Positions 38,720-48,551 are shown, numbered from the stretch's first letter. The stretch is DNA of 64,000 bases from Kordiimonas sp. SCSIO 12610 (GCF_024398015.1 NZ_CP073747.1:568501-632500), one strand, 5' to 3'. Numbers and translations: made by a program. The notes: generated from the sequence alone by a model not told the origin.

Positions 38720-39358
38720 TCACAATAACCCGTTAGCACGGAACTCTTCGGCCGTTCTTTTGATGGTTGCAGCTTCAATAATGCCTTGGCTGTTGCGTTT
38801 GGTAAAGGCGCTTGCTCCAAAGCACATAACATTATCGAGGTTTAGGTAATCCATTGCATTGCCTGCACTCAGGCCGCCTGTGGGGCAGAATACAAGTTCC
38901 GGCAACACAGCCCCTAGGCTTTTGAGGAACGGGGCGCCGCCTGATTGTTCCGCCGGAAAAAATTTAAGCGTATCAAAACCCAATTCACGGGCATTCATCG
39001 CTTCTGAAATTGTAGATATGCCCGGAAGGAATGGTAGGCCAGTGTCCTGGATTTTATCCGCGAGGGCAGCCGTTAGGCCAGGGCTGACACCAAAATCAGC
39101 ACCTGCATCTATAACATCGTCAACTTGCTCGGCTTTGGTGATAGTACCCATGCCAAATGTTGCGCGGTCACCAAATTCTGTTTTCACAGCCCCGAGTGCT
39201 TCAAGTGCACTTGGATGCCGCATCGTGAGTTCAAGAACATGAAGGCCCTCTTCGATTAGGTGCCCGCAAATATCGACGGCTTCTTCGGTGCTTCTGAAGG
39301 CAAGCACAGGAATGGCCTTAGTACCTGTTAGCATCGTGCGGATATTGGAATTGGTCAT
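38720..39358 (-). CDS. eda: 2-keto-3-deoxy-6-phosphogluconate aldolase
   Basis: A 212-residue class I aldolase splitting KDPG into pyruvate and glyceraldehyde-3-phosphate. The catalytic lysine is in TLKFFPAEQSGG (about 135), the general base region is LELTMRHPSALEAL, and the pyruvate-binding end is FCPTGGLSAGNAMDYL. It is the last gene of the glk-zwf-pgl-edd-eda operon, 12 bp after edd. Confidence 0.95.
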   Translation of the reverse strand: MTNSNIRTMLTGTKAIPVLAFRSTEEAVDICGHLIEEGLHVLELTMRHPSALEALGAVKTEFGDRATFGMGTITKAEQVDDVIDAGADFGVSPGLTAALADKIQDTGLPFLPGISTISEAMNARELGFDTLKFFPAEQSGGAPFLKSLGAVLPELVFCPTGGLSAGNAMDYLNLDNVMCFGASAFTKRNSQGIIEAATIKRTAEEFRANGLL

Positions 39359-39370
39359 CGGGTTATTATC

Positions 39371-41176
39371 CTAATCAAAATCGAAAACGGATGCGCCTTC
39401 GCTGGCGCGGCCAACAAGGCTTTGGAACGGGGTAAACATATTTCTACCAACAGTTAAGGAACGGGCCGGTGCTGTTGGAATATCACGGGCTTCGAATTCT
39501 TCCGCTTCTACAATAACTTCAAGTTCACCAGTATTGGCATTTAGGCGCATCATATCGCCTGTCTGCACACGGCCAATGTTGCCACCGTCGAGCGCTTCCG
39601 GCGTAATATGGATAGCTGCCGGAACCTTGCCGGACGCGCCTGACATACGGCCATCTGTGACAAGGGCAACCCTGAAACCACGGTCCTGCAATACACCAAG
39701 CGACGGCGTTAATTTATGAAGTTCGGGCATTCCGTTGGCTTTTGGGCCCTGAAAGCGGATGACAGCAATAAAATCCTTATCAAGTTCGCCGTTCTGGAAA
39801 GCTGTTAGCATATCATCCTGATCATCAAATACGACTGCAGGTGCTTCAATGACACGGTGCGCTGGTTTGACGGCTGAGGTCTTTAGGACACCTTCACCAA
39901 TATTACCACGCATCAAGGCGAGGCCACCTGTTGGCTGAAATGGGTCAGTAACAGGGCGCACAATCATTGCATCGCCGGGTTCCGCGGCGACTTCCTGCCA
40001 GATGACGGCGTTGTCTTTGAGAATAGGGTCAGCAACGACTTCCTCTAGTGGCTTGCCTTCGAGAACACAAGGAACATCGCCGTGTAATCTGCCTTCATCC
40101 AACAGGCGTTGCATGACGAAACTTGTACCGCCCGCATTATGGAAGGCATTTATGTCTGCGGTACCATTTGGATAAACTCTGGAGATCAGGGGCACGACGG
40201 AAGACAGATCGGACATATCTTTCCATGTTAATTTGATGCCTGCGGCGCGTGCAATCGCGATCAAATGGATGGTATGATTGGTTGAGCCACCGGTTGCGAG
40301 CAAACCAATCGCTGCATTGACAATGGCTTTCTCGTCAACATGATCTGCCATAGTATGCCCTGCCTTTGCCAGCTTTATCGCTTGCCTCGCGGCTTCGTCG
40401 TTTACAGGTTTTCTAAGCGGATCTGTTGGGTTGATGAAGCTCGATCCGGGTAACTGTAGACCCATCATCTCCAACATCATCTGGTTGGAATTGGCGGTAC
40501 CATAGAATGTGCAGGTGCCGGGACTATGGTAGGCTTTGCTTTCGCTCGCCAGCAGGTCATCTCTGGTTGCTTTGCCTTCCGCATAAAGTTGACGAACTTT
40601 TGCTTTCTCGGCATTTGAAATTCCTGTTGGCATAGGTCCGGCCGGAATGAAAACAAAGGGCAAATGCCCAAAGGATAGTGCCCCCATCAAAAGGCCCGGA
40701 ACGATTTTATCACAAAGGCCAAACAAAATACCTGCCTCGAAGACATTATGGGAAAGTGCAACACCTGTAGCCATAGCAATAACGTCACGGCTGAATAGTG
40801 ACAATTCCATTCCGGCCTGGCCTTGGGTCACACCGTCACACATTGCCGGTACGCCGCCAGCCATCTGGGCAACCCCGCCAGCATCCGTGATAGCGGCTTT
40901 TATTTCATCAAGCATGTAATGATAGGGCTGATGCGCTGACAGCATATCATTATAGGCACTAACGATTGCTACATTGATGGTTTCTTCGTCATTCAGCTTT
41001 TGTTTATCACTATCATTGCAGGCTGCGATTGCGTGGGCGATATTTCCGCATGACATAGCTGGACGTGATGGTCCTACGTTGCGCATCTCGTTAATGCGCG
41101 CCATATAGGCGCTGCGTGATCCAGATGATCGTTCGATAATCCTATTGGTGACTTCAATGATACGAGGGTGGGTCAT
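39371..41176 (-). CDS. edd: 6-phosphogluconate dehydratase
   Basis: A 601-residue iron-sulfur dehydratase that makes KDPG from 6-phosphogluconate. Cluster cysteines are in [22 protein letters not shown] and [10 protein letters not shown]. The IlvD/Edd signature [14 protein letters not shown] lies near residue 300. The C-terminal domain has [16 protein letters not shown]. The ATG at 41176 has GGAA six bases upstream; an ATG at 41188 (12 bases past the pgl stop) is also possible. Together with eda it defines the Entner-Doudoroff route. Confidence 0.95.
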   Translation of the reverse strand: MTHPRIIEVTNRIIERSSGSRSAYMARINEMRNVGPSRPAMSCGNIAHAIAACNDSDKQKLNDEETINVAIVSAYNDMLSAHQPYHYMLDEIKAAITDAGGVAQMAGGVPAMCDGVTQGQAGMELSLFSRDVIAMATGVALSHNVFEAGILFGLCDKIVPGLLMGALSFGHLPFVFIPAGPMPTGISNAEKAKVRQLYAEGKATRDDLLASESKAYHSPGTCTFYGTANSNQMMLEMMGLQLPGSSFINPTDPLRKPVNDEAARQAIKLAKAGHTMADHVDEKAIVNAAIGLLATGGSTNHTIHLIAIARAAGIKLTWKDMSDLSSVVPLISRVYPNGTADINAFHNAGGTSFVMQRLLDEGRLHGDVPCVLEGKPLEEVVADPILKDNAVIWQEVAAEPGDAMIVRPVTDPFQPTGGLALMRGNIGEGVLKTSAVKPAHRVIEAPAVVFDDQDDMLTAFQNGELDKDFIAVIRFQGPKANGMPELHKLTPSLGVLQDRGFRVALVTDGRMSGASGKVPAAIHITPEALDGGNIGRVQTGDMMRLNANTGELEVIVEAEEFEARDIPTAPARSLTVGRNMFTPFQSLVGRASEGASVFDFD

Positions 41177-41199
41177 GGTGGTTTCCATATGTCCGGGTA

Positions 41200-41919
41200 T
41201 TATGGGGCCCAAAATACGTTTAACGGTTGCTTCATAGAATTAATAACGCGAGCGATTGGCAGATTTATGTCATTGGAAAGCGCTTCTTTGAGGGTTCCTA
41301 GTTTCTCATCGCCTGTAATCATCAAAATACAGTCTTTTGCACGGTTGATGGCATGAAAGGTGATCGTGATACGCTCAACCTCGTCCCCTGTGACAGTACT
41401 TTTTCGCGCTGTCAGAGCTGCACAAATGCTGGTATTTTCACAAGCGAGTGCGTGCTCTAACCCATCTGCTTCAGGAAACAGCGAGGCTGTATGACCGTCG
41501 TTCCCGAGCCCTAAAAGCACACTCGTGAAAGGGTACGTGATTTTTCCGTACGCATTTTCAATGAATGGAAGGGCGTCTCTGTGTGACTTACCCTCAACAA
41601 ACATGCCGGTAAAACGCGCAGACGTTGCTTCATTAACGAGCAATGTATTTTTTACAAAACTTTCATTACTGCGGCTATGCGCTTGAGGGACCCACCGTTC
41701 GTCAACCAGCGCGATATCAACCTTATGCCAGTCAAATTCAGTATTAGACACTTTTTCAAACAAGGGCTTGGGAGTTGAGCCCCCTGATACAGCCCATGAT
41801 GCTGAACCCGTTGTGGTCAGATCATTTTGCAGGCTTTTCAAGATACGGGTCGAGAGCGCGAAAGCCATATCTGGGCCGCTATCAAAGCCATAAAAGTTGA
41901 TTTTAGGGTGATCAATCAT
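41200..41919 (-). CDS. pgl: 6-phosphogluconolactonase
   Basis: A 239-residue enzyme hydrolysing 6-phosphogluconolactone. Motifs are SWAVSGGSTPKPLFEKV, IALVDERWVP and the signature LLGLGNDGHTASLFP, with HAINRAKDCILMITGDEK near the C-terminus. Third in the operon, 9 bp after zwf and overlapping neither neighbour. Confidence 0.95.
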   Translation of the reverse strand: MIDHPKINFYGFDSGPDMAFALSTRILKSLQNDLTTTGSASWAVSGGSTPKPLFEKVSNTEFDWHKVDIALVDERWVPQAHSRSNESFVKNTLLVNEATSARFTGMFVEGKSHRDALPFIENAYGKITYPFTSVLLGLGNDGHTASLFPEADGLEHALACENTSICAALTARKSTVTGDEVERITITFHAINRAKDCILMITGDEKLGTLKEALSNDINLPIARVINSMKQPLNVFWAP

Positions 41920-41928
41920 CGTCAGCGC

Positions 41929-43389
41929 CTAAACATCCTTTGCATCATGATACCAATCACGTTGGTCGCGTTTCATCAAATCATGGGCTTCATATGGCCC
42001 CCATGTTCCTGATTGGTAGGTTTTGATGCTGCCTGGATTGGCTTTCCAGTGTTTGGTGATTCTATCGATCCATTGCCACGCTAGGTCAACCTCGTCCCGG
42101 TGAACGAACAGGCTCTGGTCACCGCGAGCGGCATCCAGCATTAACCTGAGGTAGGGGCCAAGGCGCGTGCCATCATCCGCACCTGTAACATCCAGATTTA
42201 ATTCTACTTCACGAAGGGCAGCCCGGTCTTCTTTGTCGTCCTTGATCATCATCCGCATTGCCAGATGATCTTCCGGTTGAAGTCGAATGATAAAGCGATT
42301 TGGCTGCATGTTAGTGTGCCAGCGGGGATCTGATGCATGCGGGACATCCTTGAACTGAATAACGATTTCTGCAAACCGTTCCGGCAGGCGTTTCCCTGTG
42401 CGAAGGTAAAAAGGCACCCCCGCCCAGCGCCAGTTTTCTATGTGGGCTTTGATCGCTACAAAACTGTCAGTTTCACTTTTATCAAGGCCAAGGTCATCCA
42501 GATAGCTTTTAACCGCGCTGCCGGCCATAGCGCCTGCCTTGTATTGACCGCGCACAACATTTTGGTCAATTTCCATGCCTTCAAGGGGGCGAAGCGATTT
42601 AAGGACCTTTAGTTTTTCCTCACGAATGCCTTGCGCGTCTAGTCTGGCAGGGGGTTCCATCGCGATGAAACATAATAATTGTAAGAGGTGGTTTTGAACC
42701 ATATCTTTAAGGGCACCAGTGCCCTCATAGAACCCGCCTCTGCCTTCAACGCCCAGGTCTTCAGCAATCGTGATTTGAATATGGTCAATTGTTTGATTGT
42801 TCCATAATTGCTCGAACAATAGATTTGAGAATCTGAGCGCCAGAAGGTTTTGAACGGCTTCTTTGCCTAAATAATGATCGATCCTAAAGGTTTGCTCTTC
42901 TGAAAAATACTGTGCCACATCATTATTGATCTCTGCGGCGGTTTCCCGGTTGTGCCCAAGCGGTTTTTCCAACACAACGCACGCGTTATCACCGTTTAGA
43001 CCGTAATTTCCCAAAAGTGCACATGTGCTGGTAAAAAATGCTGGGGGAATTGCGAGAAAATGCACGAGAGGCCTTGCAGTATCGGTTAGCTGTTCCTTGA
43101 GGGCTTCCCAGCCTTCCCCTTCGTCAGATAGGGAAATCTGAACAACCTCTATCATATCCGCGAACGCCGCCAGCATGTCGGTATCGATCCCGCAAGCAGG
43201 GGGAGTTACCTCAAAAACGCCTGTGAGCCATTCAAGAACAGGTTGGTCAACTTCCGAGCGTGATGTCAGATATATTTTACTATCGCTGTTAACGCGTTTA
43301 GTTACGAAGCCACTATATAGAGCAGGGAGTAGTTTCCTTCTTGATAAGTCACCAAGACCGCCAAAAATGATCAAATCAAATGACGACAT
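41929..43389 (-). CDS. zwf: Glucose-6-phosphate 1-dehydrogenase
   Basis: A 486-residue NAD(P)-dependent dehydrogenase. The nucleotide motif is FGGLGDLSRRKLLPAL, slightly changed from the usual GASGDL. The active-site signature is RIDHYLGKEAVQN (about 167-180). The C-terminal half has GFYEGTGALKDMVQNHLLQL and the substrate-binding YLRTGKRLPE. The start at 43389 has AAGGAG six bases upstream, which overlaps the end of glk, so these two are coupled. It feeds pgl, edd and eda. Confidence 0.96.
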   Translation of the reverse strand: MSSFDLIIFGGLGDLSRRKLLPALYSGFVTKRVNSDSKIYLTSRSEVDQPVLEWLTGVFEVTPPACGIDTDMLAAFADMIEVVQISLSDEGEGWEALKEQLTDTARPLVHFLAIPPAFFTSTCALLGNYGLNGDNACVVLEKPLGHNRETAAEINNDVAQYFSEEQTFRIDHYLGKEAVQNLLALRFSNLLFEQLWNNQTIDHIQITIAEDLGVEGRGGFYEGTGALKDMVQNHLLQLLCFIAMEPPARLDAQGIREEKLKVLKSLRPLEGMEIDQNVVRGQYKAGAMAGSAVKSYLDDLGLDKSETDSFVAIKAHIENWRWAGVPFYLRTGKRLPERFAEIVIQFKDVPHASDPRWHTNMQPNRFIIRLQPEDHLAMRMMIKDDKEDRAALREVELNLDVTGADDGTRLGPYLRLMLDAARGDQSLFVHRDEVDLAWQWIDRITKHWKANPGSIKTYQSGTWGPYEAHDLMKRDQRDWYHDAKDV

Positions 43390-43390
43390 A

Positions 43391-44398
43391 TTATGCTCCT
43401 TCAAAGGCATTCATGAAACTTGATTGATTACCGCGCCAATCTGCTGCGGCACCAATAAGTGCAGAGTTTGTATCGGTAATAACATGGATCGGGATATTCG
43501 TCAGGTAGGAAGACATAATACCCTTTGAGCCGAACCGTTTCAGGAAATCGCTGTTACCGATATGCTCGTATATTTTCGGTACAATACCGCCGGCAATCCA
43601 CACACCGCCACGACCACCATGGGAGAGTGCAATATCGCTAGCGACGCCGCCGAGGATTGATAGGAATAGCTGAACAGCACGCACACAGGAAGGAAGCTCA
43701 CCTGTTGTGGCTGCGCTACTTATTTCCTGTGGGGTTAAGCCGTTTGGTCCTGACCCTGCATATTCAACCAGAAAATTATGAATTCTCGCCAATCCACGCC
43801 CTGAGAGAACGGATTCGATGCAAATATGTTCGGTTGCTTTCTTTAAGTGCGCCCATAAATCACGTTCCAAATGTGTTGTTGGAGCAAAGGAGGCGTGACC
43901 GCCCTCTGAAGAAATAACCTTATAGTCAGTTCCAACCTTCAAAAGTTGTGCGACGCCAAAGCCTGTGCCGGGCCCCATGATGCTCATCGGCGCGCTATCA
44001 TCCGTAACACCTGATTTGATAACCTTGTATTCTGAAGGCTTTAAATGGGGTACAGCGCGTGCAACAGCGGCGAAGTCATTCATGAAGCTAACTTTTTCAA
44101 GCCCTGTAGCCTTCTGAAGTTCATGCGCTGTGAACTGCCAGCCTATATTGGTTATTTGAGCTTGTGAATGGGTGGTTTGACCAGCGATTGCAAGATGTGC
44201 GTGGTTAATAGAATGCGCGCTTGCCTGTTTGATAAAGGTTTTCATCATTTCTGCAAAATTTGGAAAATCAGCGCAGCTATATGTGATATTTTCCAATACA
44301 GAGAAACCATCGTTATTTGTTCTGATAACGGCGAAACGGCCATTGGTACCGCCGATGTCTGCAGTGATAATATCTGCAAATTTTTCAGTATCTGCCAT
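43391..44398 (-). CDS. glk: Glucokinase (Glk family)
   Basis: A 335-residue ATP-dependent glucokinase of the E. coli type. The phosphate-1 motif is DIGGTNGRFAVI. Later segments are VSFMNDFAAVARAVPHL (sugar binding, catalytic Asp), GPGTGFGVAQLL, SEGGHASFAP and VWIAGGIVPKI. It is the first gene of the Entner-Doudoroff operon, and its promoter overlaps a perfect palindrome bound, by inference, by the divergent LacI regulator. Confidence 0.94.
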   Translation of the reverse strand: MADTEKFADIITADIGGTNGRFAVIRTNNDGFSVLENITYSCADFPNFAEMMKTFIKQASAHSINHAHLAIAGQTTHSQAQITNIGWQFTAHELQKATGLEKVSFMNDFAAVARAVPHLKPSEYKVIKSGVTDDSAPMSIMGPGTGFGVAQLLKVGTDYKVISSEGGHASFAPTTHLERDLWAHLKKATEHICIESVLSGRGLARIHNFLVEYAGSGPNGLTPQEISSAATTGELPSCVRAVQLFLSILGGVASDIALSHGGRGGVWIAGGIVPKIYEHIGNSDFLKRFGSKGIMSSYLTNIPIHVITDTNSALIGAAADWRGNQSSFMNAFEGA

Positions 44399-44427
44399 GG
44401 TTGATCTCTCACCCTAATAATGCAGGC

Positions 44428-44457
44428 CTTATAATCTAATTTTGACAGCGCTGTCAA
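44428..44457 (-). promoter_or_regulatory. Probable glk-operon promoter
   Basis: On the minus strand TTGACA (44457-44452) matches the -35 consensus exactly, and TATAAG (44433-44428) serves as -10 after an 18-base spacer. Transcription would begin about 20-25 bases before the glk ATG. The -35 element lies inside the palindromic operator, so binding there should block the polymerase. Confidence 0.7.
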
Positions 44458-44458
44458 A
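44441..44458. promoter_or_regulatory. Perfect 18-bp palindrome, predicted LacI-family operator O1
   Basis: TTTGACAGCGCTGTCAAA is identical to its own reverse complement and has the central CG pair expected for LacI-family operators. It lies between glk and the divergent LacI-family gene, overlapping the glk -35. Binding is inferred. Confidence 0.85.
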
Positions 44459-44498
44459 TAATGATCGGCCAAGAATTACAGCAATTTGGTTATTAGAC

Positions 44499-44512
44499 TG
44501 ACAGCGATAACA
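44499..44512. promoter_or_regulatory. Imperfect second operator-like site
   Basis: TGACAGCGATAACA matches 11 of 14 positions of the core palindrome TGACAGCGCTGTCA, 56 bp from it and 74 bp before the regulator's ATG. It may allow looping or autoregulation, or may be a chance half-site. Confidence 0.5.
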
Positions 44513-44585
44513 TATATTTGGATTTACATATTGTGATTTTGTTCCTGGTCATTTAATTCTGGAGCCAGGAAATAGGGTAATTGAT

Positions 44586-45611
44586 ATGGGTAAAGCTACG
44601 ATTGATGATGTGGCCCGTTTGGCAGCGGTCTCAATAAAGACAGTATCACGTGTCATCAACAAAGAAGCGAATGTTCGGGAAAAGACGCGGGAACGTGTGC
44701 TTGAAGCGATAAATTCCCTGAATTACCAACCAAGTCAGTCTGCAAGGGGACTTGCGGGCAATCGTTCCTACACGATCGGGATGCTTTATGGGCACCTTAG
44801 TCCCGGGTATTTTATGGATGTTCAGGAAGGTGTTCTCAAGACATGTATGGACCATCATTACGGTCTGATATTAAATCCTATATCGAATAATTCCGCTGAC
44901 CTTGAGCGTAATGTTTATGATTGGCTTCGTCACTCGAGGGTGGAAGGAGTTGTTATGACGCCGCCATTCGGCTCCGATGAGCGTATTGTGAATGCCTTAA
45001 AAGCTGCTGATATTCCTGCTGTGACCCTGTCAGAGCGCGCGCTCGACATCATTCCGTCAGTCGTTATCGATGAAGTTAGTGCTGCGAGGGAACTTACCCG
45101 TCATTTGATAGATCAAGGCCATAAAAACATAGCTTTTGTCTTGGGCGAAACCGAACACCAATCAAGTAAACTTAGATTACAGGGCTTTCGCGATGAGATG
45201 AAAGCTCACGGTTTGCCTGTGGATGAAAGGCTACTTGTATCGGGTGATTTCAGTTTTGAAGGGAGTTCGGACGCAGCGTCATTTTTGATGGACCTTAGCG
45301 AGCGACCAACAGCGGTTTTCGCTGCAAATGACGATATGGCAGCGGCAGTCCTTTCTGCAGCACATAACAGAAATATAAAAGTGCCTGACGAGGTCGCTGT
45401 TGTTGGATTTGATAATTCGCCGATCGCGTCGCAGGTTTGGCCCGCGTTAACAACGGTTGATCAACCGGCACGGTCCATGGCTTCGCTCGCTTGTGAGAAA
45501 CTGATTAATCAAATCAAAAAAACCGAAGAGATTGACCATGTGAATGGCGAAGATACCCTGACCACAGTGCCATATACTTTGCATGTCAGGGCGTCTTCCA
45601 TCAGTGGTTAA
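44586..45611 (+). CDS. LacI-family transcriptional regulator of sugar metabolism
   Basis: A 341-residue regulator. The N-terminal helix-turn-helix is TIDDVARLAAVSIKTVSRVI (residues 4-23), followed by the hinge NYQPSQSARGLAGNRSYTIG. The periplasmic-binding-protein-like effector domain runs from about 60 to 335 (ALDIIPSVVIDEVSAARELT, AVFAANDDMAAAVL, VAVVGFDNSPIASQVWPALTT). It is divergent from glk-zwf-pgl-edd-eda and convergent with the PEP-carboxylase-like gene. The shared operator upstream of both units makes it the likely regulator of both. The effector is unknown; a sugar or sugar phosphate of this pathway is expected. Confidence 0.92.
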   Translation: MGKATIDDVARLAAVSIKTVSRVINKEANVREKTRERVLEAINSLNYQPSQSARGLAGNRSYTIGMLYGHLSPGYFMDVQEGVLKTCMDHHYGLILNPISNNSADLERNVYDWLRHSRVEGVVMTPPFGSDERIVNALKAADIPAVTLSERALDIIPSVVIDEVSAARELTRHLIDQGHKNIAFVLGETEHQSSKLRLQGFRDEMKAHGLPVDERLLVSGDFSFEGSSDAASFLMDLSERPTAVFAANDDMAAAVLSAAHNRNIKVPDEVAVVGFDNSPIASQVWPALTTVDQPARSMASLACEKLINQIKKTEEIDHVNGEDTLTTVPYTLHVRASSISG

Positions 45612-45622
45612 AGATGACAAGA

Positions 45623-48481
45623 TTAACCTACAGCGCCAATCTCGCTGGAAAGTAAGCTACTGATCTTCAGAATTAATTCATAAGCATGTTCAAGCTCATC
45701 AAAAATTTCTCTGTGTTCTTTGATGTATCCACCTGTTTTTGAGATATCGTAGCTCGCCTCCTCACCATATTGGGCATCGTCGTCATTATGAATATGAGCG
45801 GGGAAGATTTTACGCAGTTCTTCAACGATATCTGGAATGTTCAGGTGAAGGATTTGGTCAATCAAGTCATGAAGTGATATGTCCTGCCGTGATGAAAATC
45901 TTGGTACCTCCATCGCTTTCATATAGATGAAGTAAATCAGGGCGATACGAATGGTGTGTAATGCCAAAATGGTCTGATTAAGTTGCGGAGTGGCCTCGTC
46001 GATATTTGATGCCGATCTTAGCATGTCTTCGAGTAAAAGGCTGTCTCGTCTTAAATCCCTTAAAACCAGTCCCATATCACTGCCTGCGAAAATGTCTTCT
46101 AATAAACTGGAGAGGCGAAGCATTTTACTGCGTTTTTTGGATGGGGCTTCGGCTTCACAGCGATCCAGCCAATGGGCAGGGGAAAGGCCAATTAAGTAAG
46201 CAGCCAGAATATTGACGTCCGAGCGTTTTAAGGCTTCCAGGCTCATCCGCATGATTTGCCTCAGACGCGGCGACTGTTGAACGATTTCACTAAAACGTCG
46301 TGCATTCCGATTGGCGGCTGCACCAACACCGGTGATGGAATTGGCCATATATCCGAGTTGCTGAAGCACTGCATTGTTGGGAATGGCGCGGATCTGACCA
46401 ATAGATTCCAGGCGATTACCAATCCCTTTCCGGCCCTGCCGCTTAACGGCCCTTGATCCTGTTGGGTATAGCATTGATTGACCGATGGAATCGATTAGCC
46501 TCAGGTATCCTGTTTCTTCTGTTAGGTGCTCTTGTGTCTCTGTCAACGTCAGGAAGAAATCAAGCGACCAATCGCTATTTTCGTACAGAAGGTCAGGTTC
46601 TGCATTGGGCGTTTTCAGGCGCGTTGTCAAAAGGTCTGTTACGACGGCGAGTGTAACGTCTTCGCTGATGAACCAAAGGTATCCGTCCCCACCCTGGAAG
46701 CTGACTTCGTGTTTATACGTGTTTTGGATGGCATTGAGCGTTCGCCGAACTTCGGGTGTGTGAGTGTATTCAAAGCGATCAATCATGCTTCTTGGGTGCG
46801 CGCCTCGGCCAATAGACTCGCCGTGTGTATCAAAAAACACAAGGTCTATGTCTGAAAGTCCTCTGGCTTTCCAAAGGCGGATAAGGCGCAACTTAAAGCG
46901 CTCGATGGCGAGGGATGCCGCCACTTGTCCAACATAACGTCCAGAATCAGAAAACCCTAATTGCACGCAAAAGCGACCTTGCTTTTGGATATATGATAAG
47001 AAATCAGGGTTATCGAGAAGTTCACTGATAACACGATCACCGCGCTGAAGGCCGATCCCTGTCTCGAAAAGAGGTGAAATTTCTACATAATCATCAACCC
47101 CGAAAAGTTTCGCATAATAAAGCGCTACCAATAGGGTGAATGGGGTATCAGATTCGGCCACAAGCATCCGCAATGACCCATTATCATCGAAATGTTTGCG
47201 AAACTGTTTTGCCAGCATAAAGACACGTTTGGCGGTTGTTTGTTCTTCGGCAAGCGTGCCGTAATGGATTGTCTCTTCGTTTACATTTTGCAAAAGATTG
47301 GCGACAGCATCCAAATAATGGCGCCTTGATGCGCTTCTGTCCGGAGCTTCCTGAAGGTTAATAAGGGGGCGTATGGCATTGTGGAGCTGCGCCGCGTTTA
47401 GCCTGAAATGAATATGCGAAAGGCCAAGCCCAATGGTCTCCCATTCAGCGCGGAATGTTGCAATTTCTAGTGCCAATGACTGGTCAATATCCGAAGCAAT
47501 AAGTTCATTCAGGCAGTGCTGGATTTGAGCGCGTGCTTCATCTTTGTTGCTGCGCCTTTCCACAGCTTTACAGTTGAATGCAGCATAGTGATTATCGCTT
47601 TCCGCTTTTTTCAAGTTTTCCAAACCGTCAGCAAAACAGCCATTTAATGTGCTGATTGCTGAATTGATTTTATCACTTGTTTGTTTGCTTGAGCCAGTGG
47701 TTAGACGTTCATCAATTGAGGCCCAGAAGGCTTGGAGTTCTTCAAGCCCGAGAAGGGTGGTGTAATAACGGAAATATAAGCTTTGAGCCCAACCAATATC
47801 AGTCCGTCCATCAAGGTCAAAGCCAACCCAGCTTGCGACAGTTGCAATAGACGGGGTGATATTCTGCCATTCGTTTGGATAAAGTTCATGGGTAACTTTC
47901 ATGAAGATTCGCCACACAGAACGTAAACTCAATCTAATGTTCCGAATGGCAGCGTTGGCATAGTGCAATTCATCTTCCAAAGACGGCGATGCTGTGGGAA
48001 GCAGGCAAAGGCCTTCGGGCTTTGCGCCCTGAGCACCCTTGTTTTTCTTTGTTAAGATCTCAGTTGCAAAAGCCCAGGCATCTTTAGAGAGTGAAAAGGT
48101 CGGGTGTGCGGTTATAACTATCCCCGCTAGCTGGGTTTTGGCCTTATTTTTAAATTCATTGGCGGATAGAATTTTTCCATTTTCATGCGCTAATGTCTTG
48201 AAAGCCATTTCCAACCGCGCGGCATTCATATCAGGGGACTGTTCGGAAACATATGTTTTCAGCTTATCGAGCCTGCGTTCAAGAATTTCTGATCCAGTTG
48301 TTTGTAGGATTGCCTCAAGGTCATTAAGTCCAGTATCAGAATCGCTGATTTTCTGGTTTAGTGCCCAGGCGGTGTTGAGGATTTCATCATAATGCTTTGT
48401 GCATCCACGCATATGAGTATGGCATGAGCTACTTTCGTCGGCGGTATCTGTAAGACGGTAGATAGAGTCGGTAGGTAACAT
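45623..48481 (-). CDS. Phosphoenolpyruvate carboxylase-like protein, divergent active site
   Basis: A 952-residue protein clearly homologous to PEP carboxylase (PEP + bicarbonate to oxaloacetate), but divergent. The N-terminal catalytic His motif is TAHPTF (H126), where canonical enzymes have TAHPTE or TAHPTQ. The canonical YSDSAKDAG becomes FSDSGRYVG, with the Lys replaced by Arg. The canonical HGRGGSIGRGGAP loop becomes HGESIGRGAHP, losing one arginine but keeping the second. SRPAKR becomes SRAVKR. The usual C-terminal RNTG end is absent; the protein ends SSEIGAVG. It may have altered activity or a regulatory role. It lies downstream of the LacI gene and has its own operator-bearing promoter. 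Confidence 0.85.
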   Translation of the reverse strand: MLPTDSIYRLTDTADESSSCHTHMRGCTKHYDEILNTAWALNQKISDSDTGLNDLEAILQTTGSEILERRLDKLKTYVSEQSPDMNAARLEMAFKTLAHENGKILSANEFKNKAKTQLAGIVITAHPTFSLSKDAWAFATEILTKKNKGAQGAKPEGLCLLPTASPSLEDELHYANAAIRNIRLSLRSVWRIFMKVTHELYPNEWQNITPSIATVASWVGFDLDGRTDIGWAQSLYFRYYTTLLGLEELQAFWASIDERLTTGSSKQTSDKINSAISTLNGCFADGLENLKKAESDNHYAAFNCKAVERRSNKDEARAQIQHCLNELIASDIDQSLALEIATFRAEWETIGLGLSHIHFRLNAAQLHNAIRPLINLQEAPDRSASRRHYLDAVANLLQNVNEETIHYGTLAEEQTTAKRVFMLAKQFRKHFDDNGSLRMLVAESDTPFTLLVALYYAKLFGVDDYVEISPLFETGIGLQRGDRVISELLDNPDFLSYIQKQGRFCVQLGFSDSGRYVGQVAASLAIERFKLRLIRLWKARGLSDIDLVFFDTHGESIGRGAHPRSMIDRFEYTHTPEVRRTLNAIQNTYKHEVSFQGGDGYLWFISEDVTLAVVTDLLTTRLKTPNAEPDLLYENSDWSLDFFLTLTETQEHLTEETGYLRLIDSIGQSMLYPTGSRAVKRQGRKGIGNRLESIGQIRAIPNNAVLQQLGYMANSITGVGAAANRNARRFSEIVQQSPRLRQIMRMSLEALKRSDVNILAAYLIGLSPAHWLDRCEAEAPSKKRSKMLRLSSLLEDIFAGSDMGLVLRDLRRDSLLLEDMLRSASNIDEATPQLNQTILALHTIRIALIYFIYMKAMEVPRFSSRQDISLHDLIDQILHLNIPDIVEELRKIFPAHIHNDDDAQYGEEASYDISKTGGYIKEHREIFDELEHAYELILKISSLLSSEIGAVG

Positions 48482-48529
48482 AGTTGCGTGTCCTCAGTTG
48501 TCTTAGGGCGCTAATCAAGATTGAGCATG

Positions 48530-48551
48530 ATTATAATGATAGCGCTGTCAT
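48530..48551 (-). promoter_or_regulatory. Promoter and operator O2 of the PEP carboxylase-like gene
   Basis: On the minus strand a perfect -10 TATAAT (48535-48530) follows directly on ATGACAGCGCTATCAT (48551-48536). The core TGACAGCGCTATCA differs from O1's TGACAGCGCTGTCA at one base. The site occupies the spacer upstream of the -10, an ideal repressor position. No good -35 is seen. Confidence 0.75.

Noticed and set aside
44586-48481. The PEP-carboxylase-like gene as part of the LacI-gene transcript
   Set aside because: The two genes are convergent, on opposite strands with 11 bp between the stops; the shared link is the operator, not a transcript.
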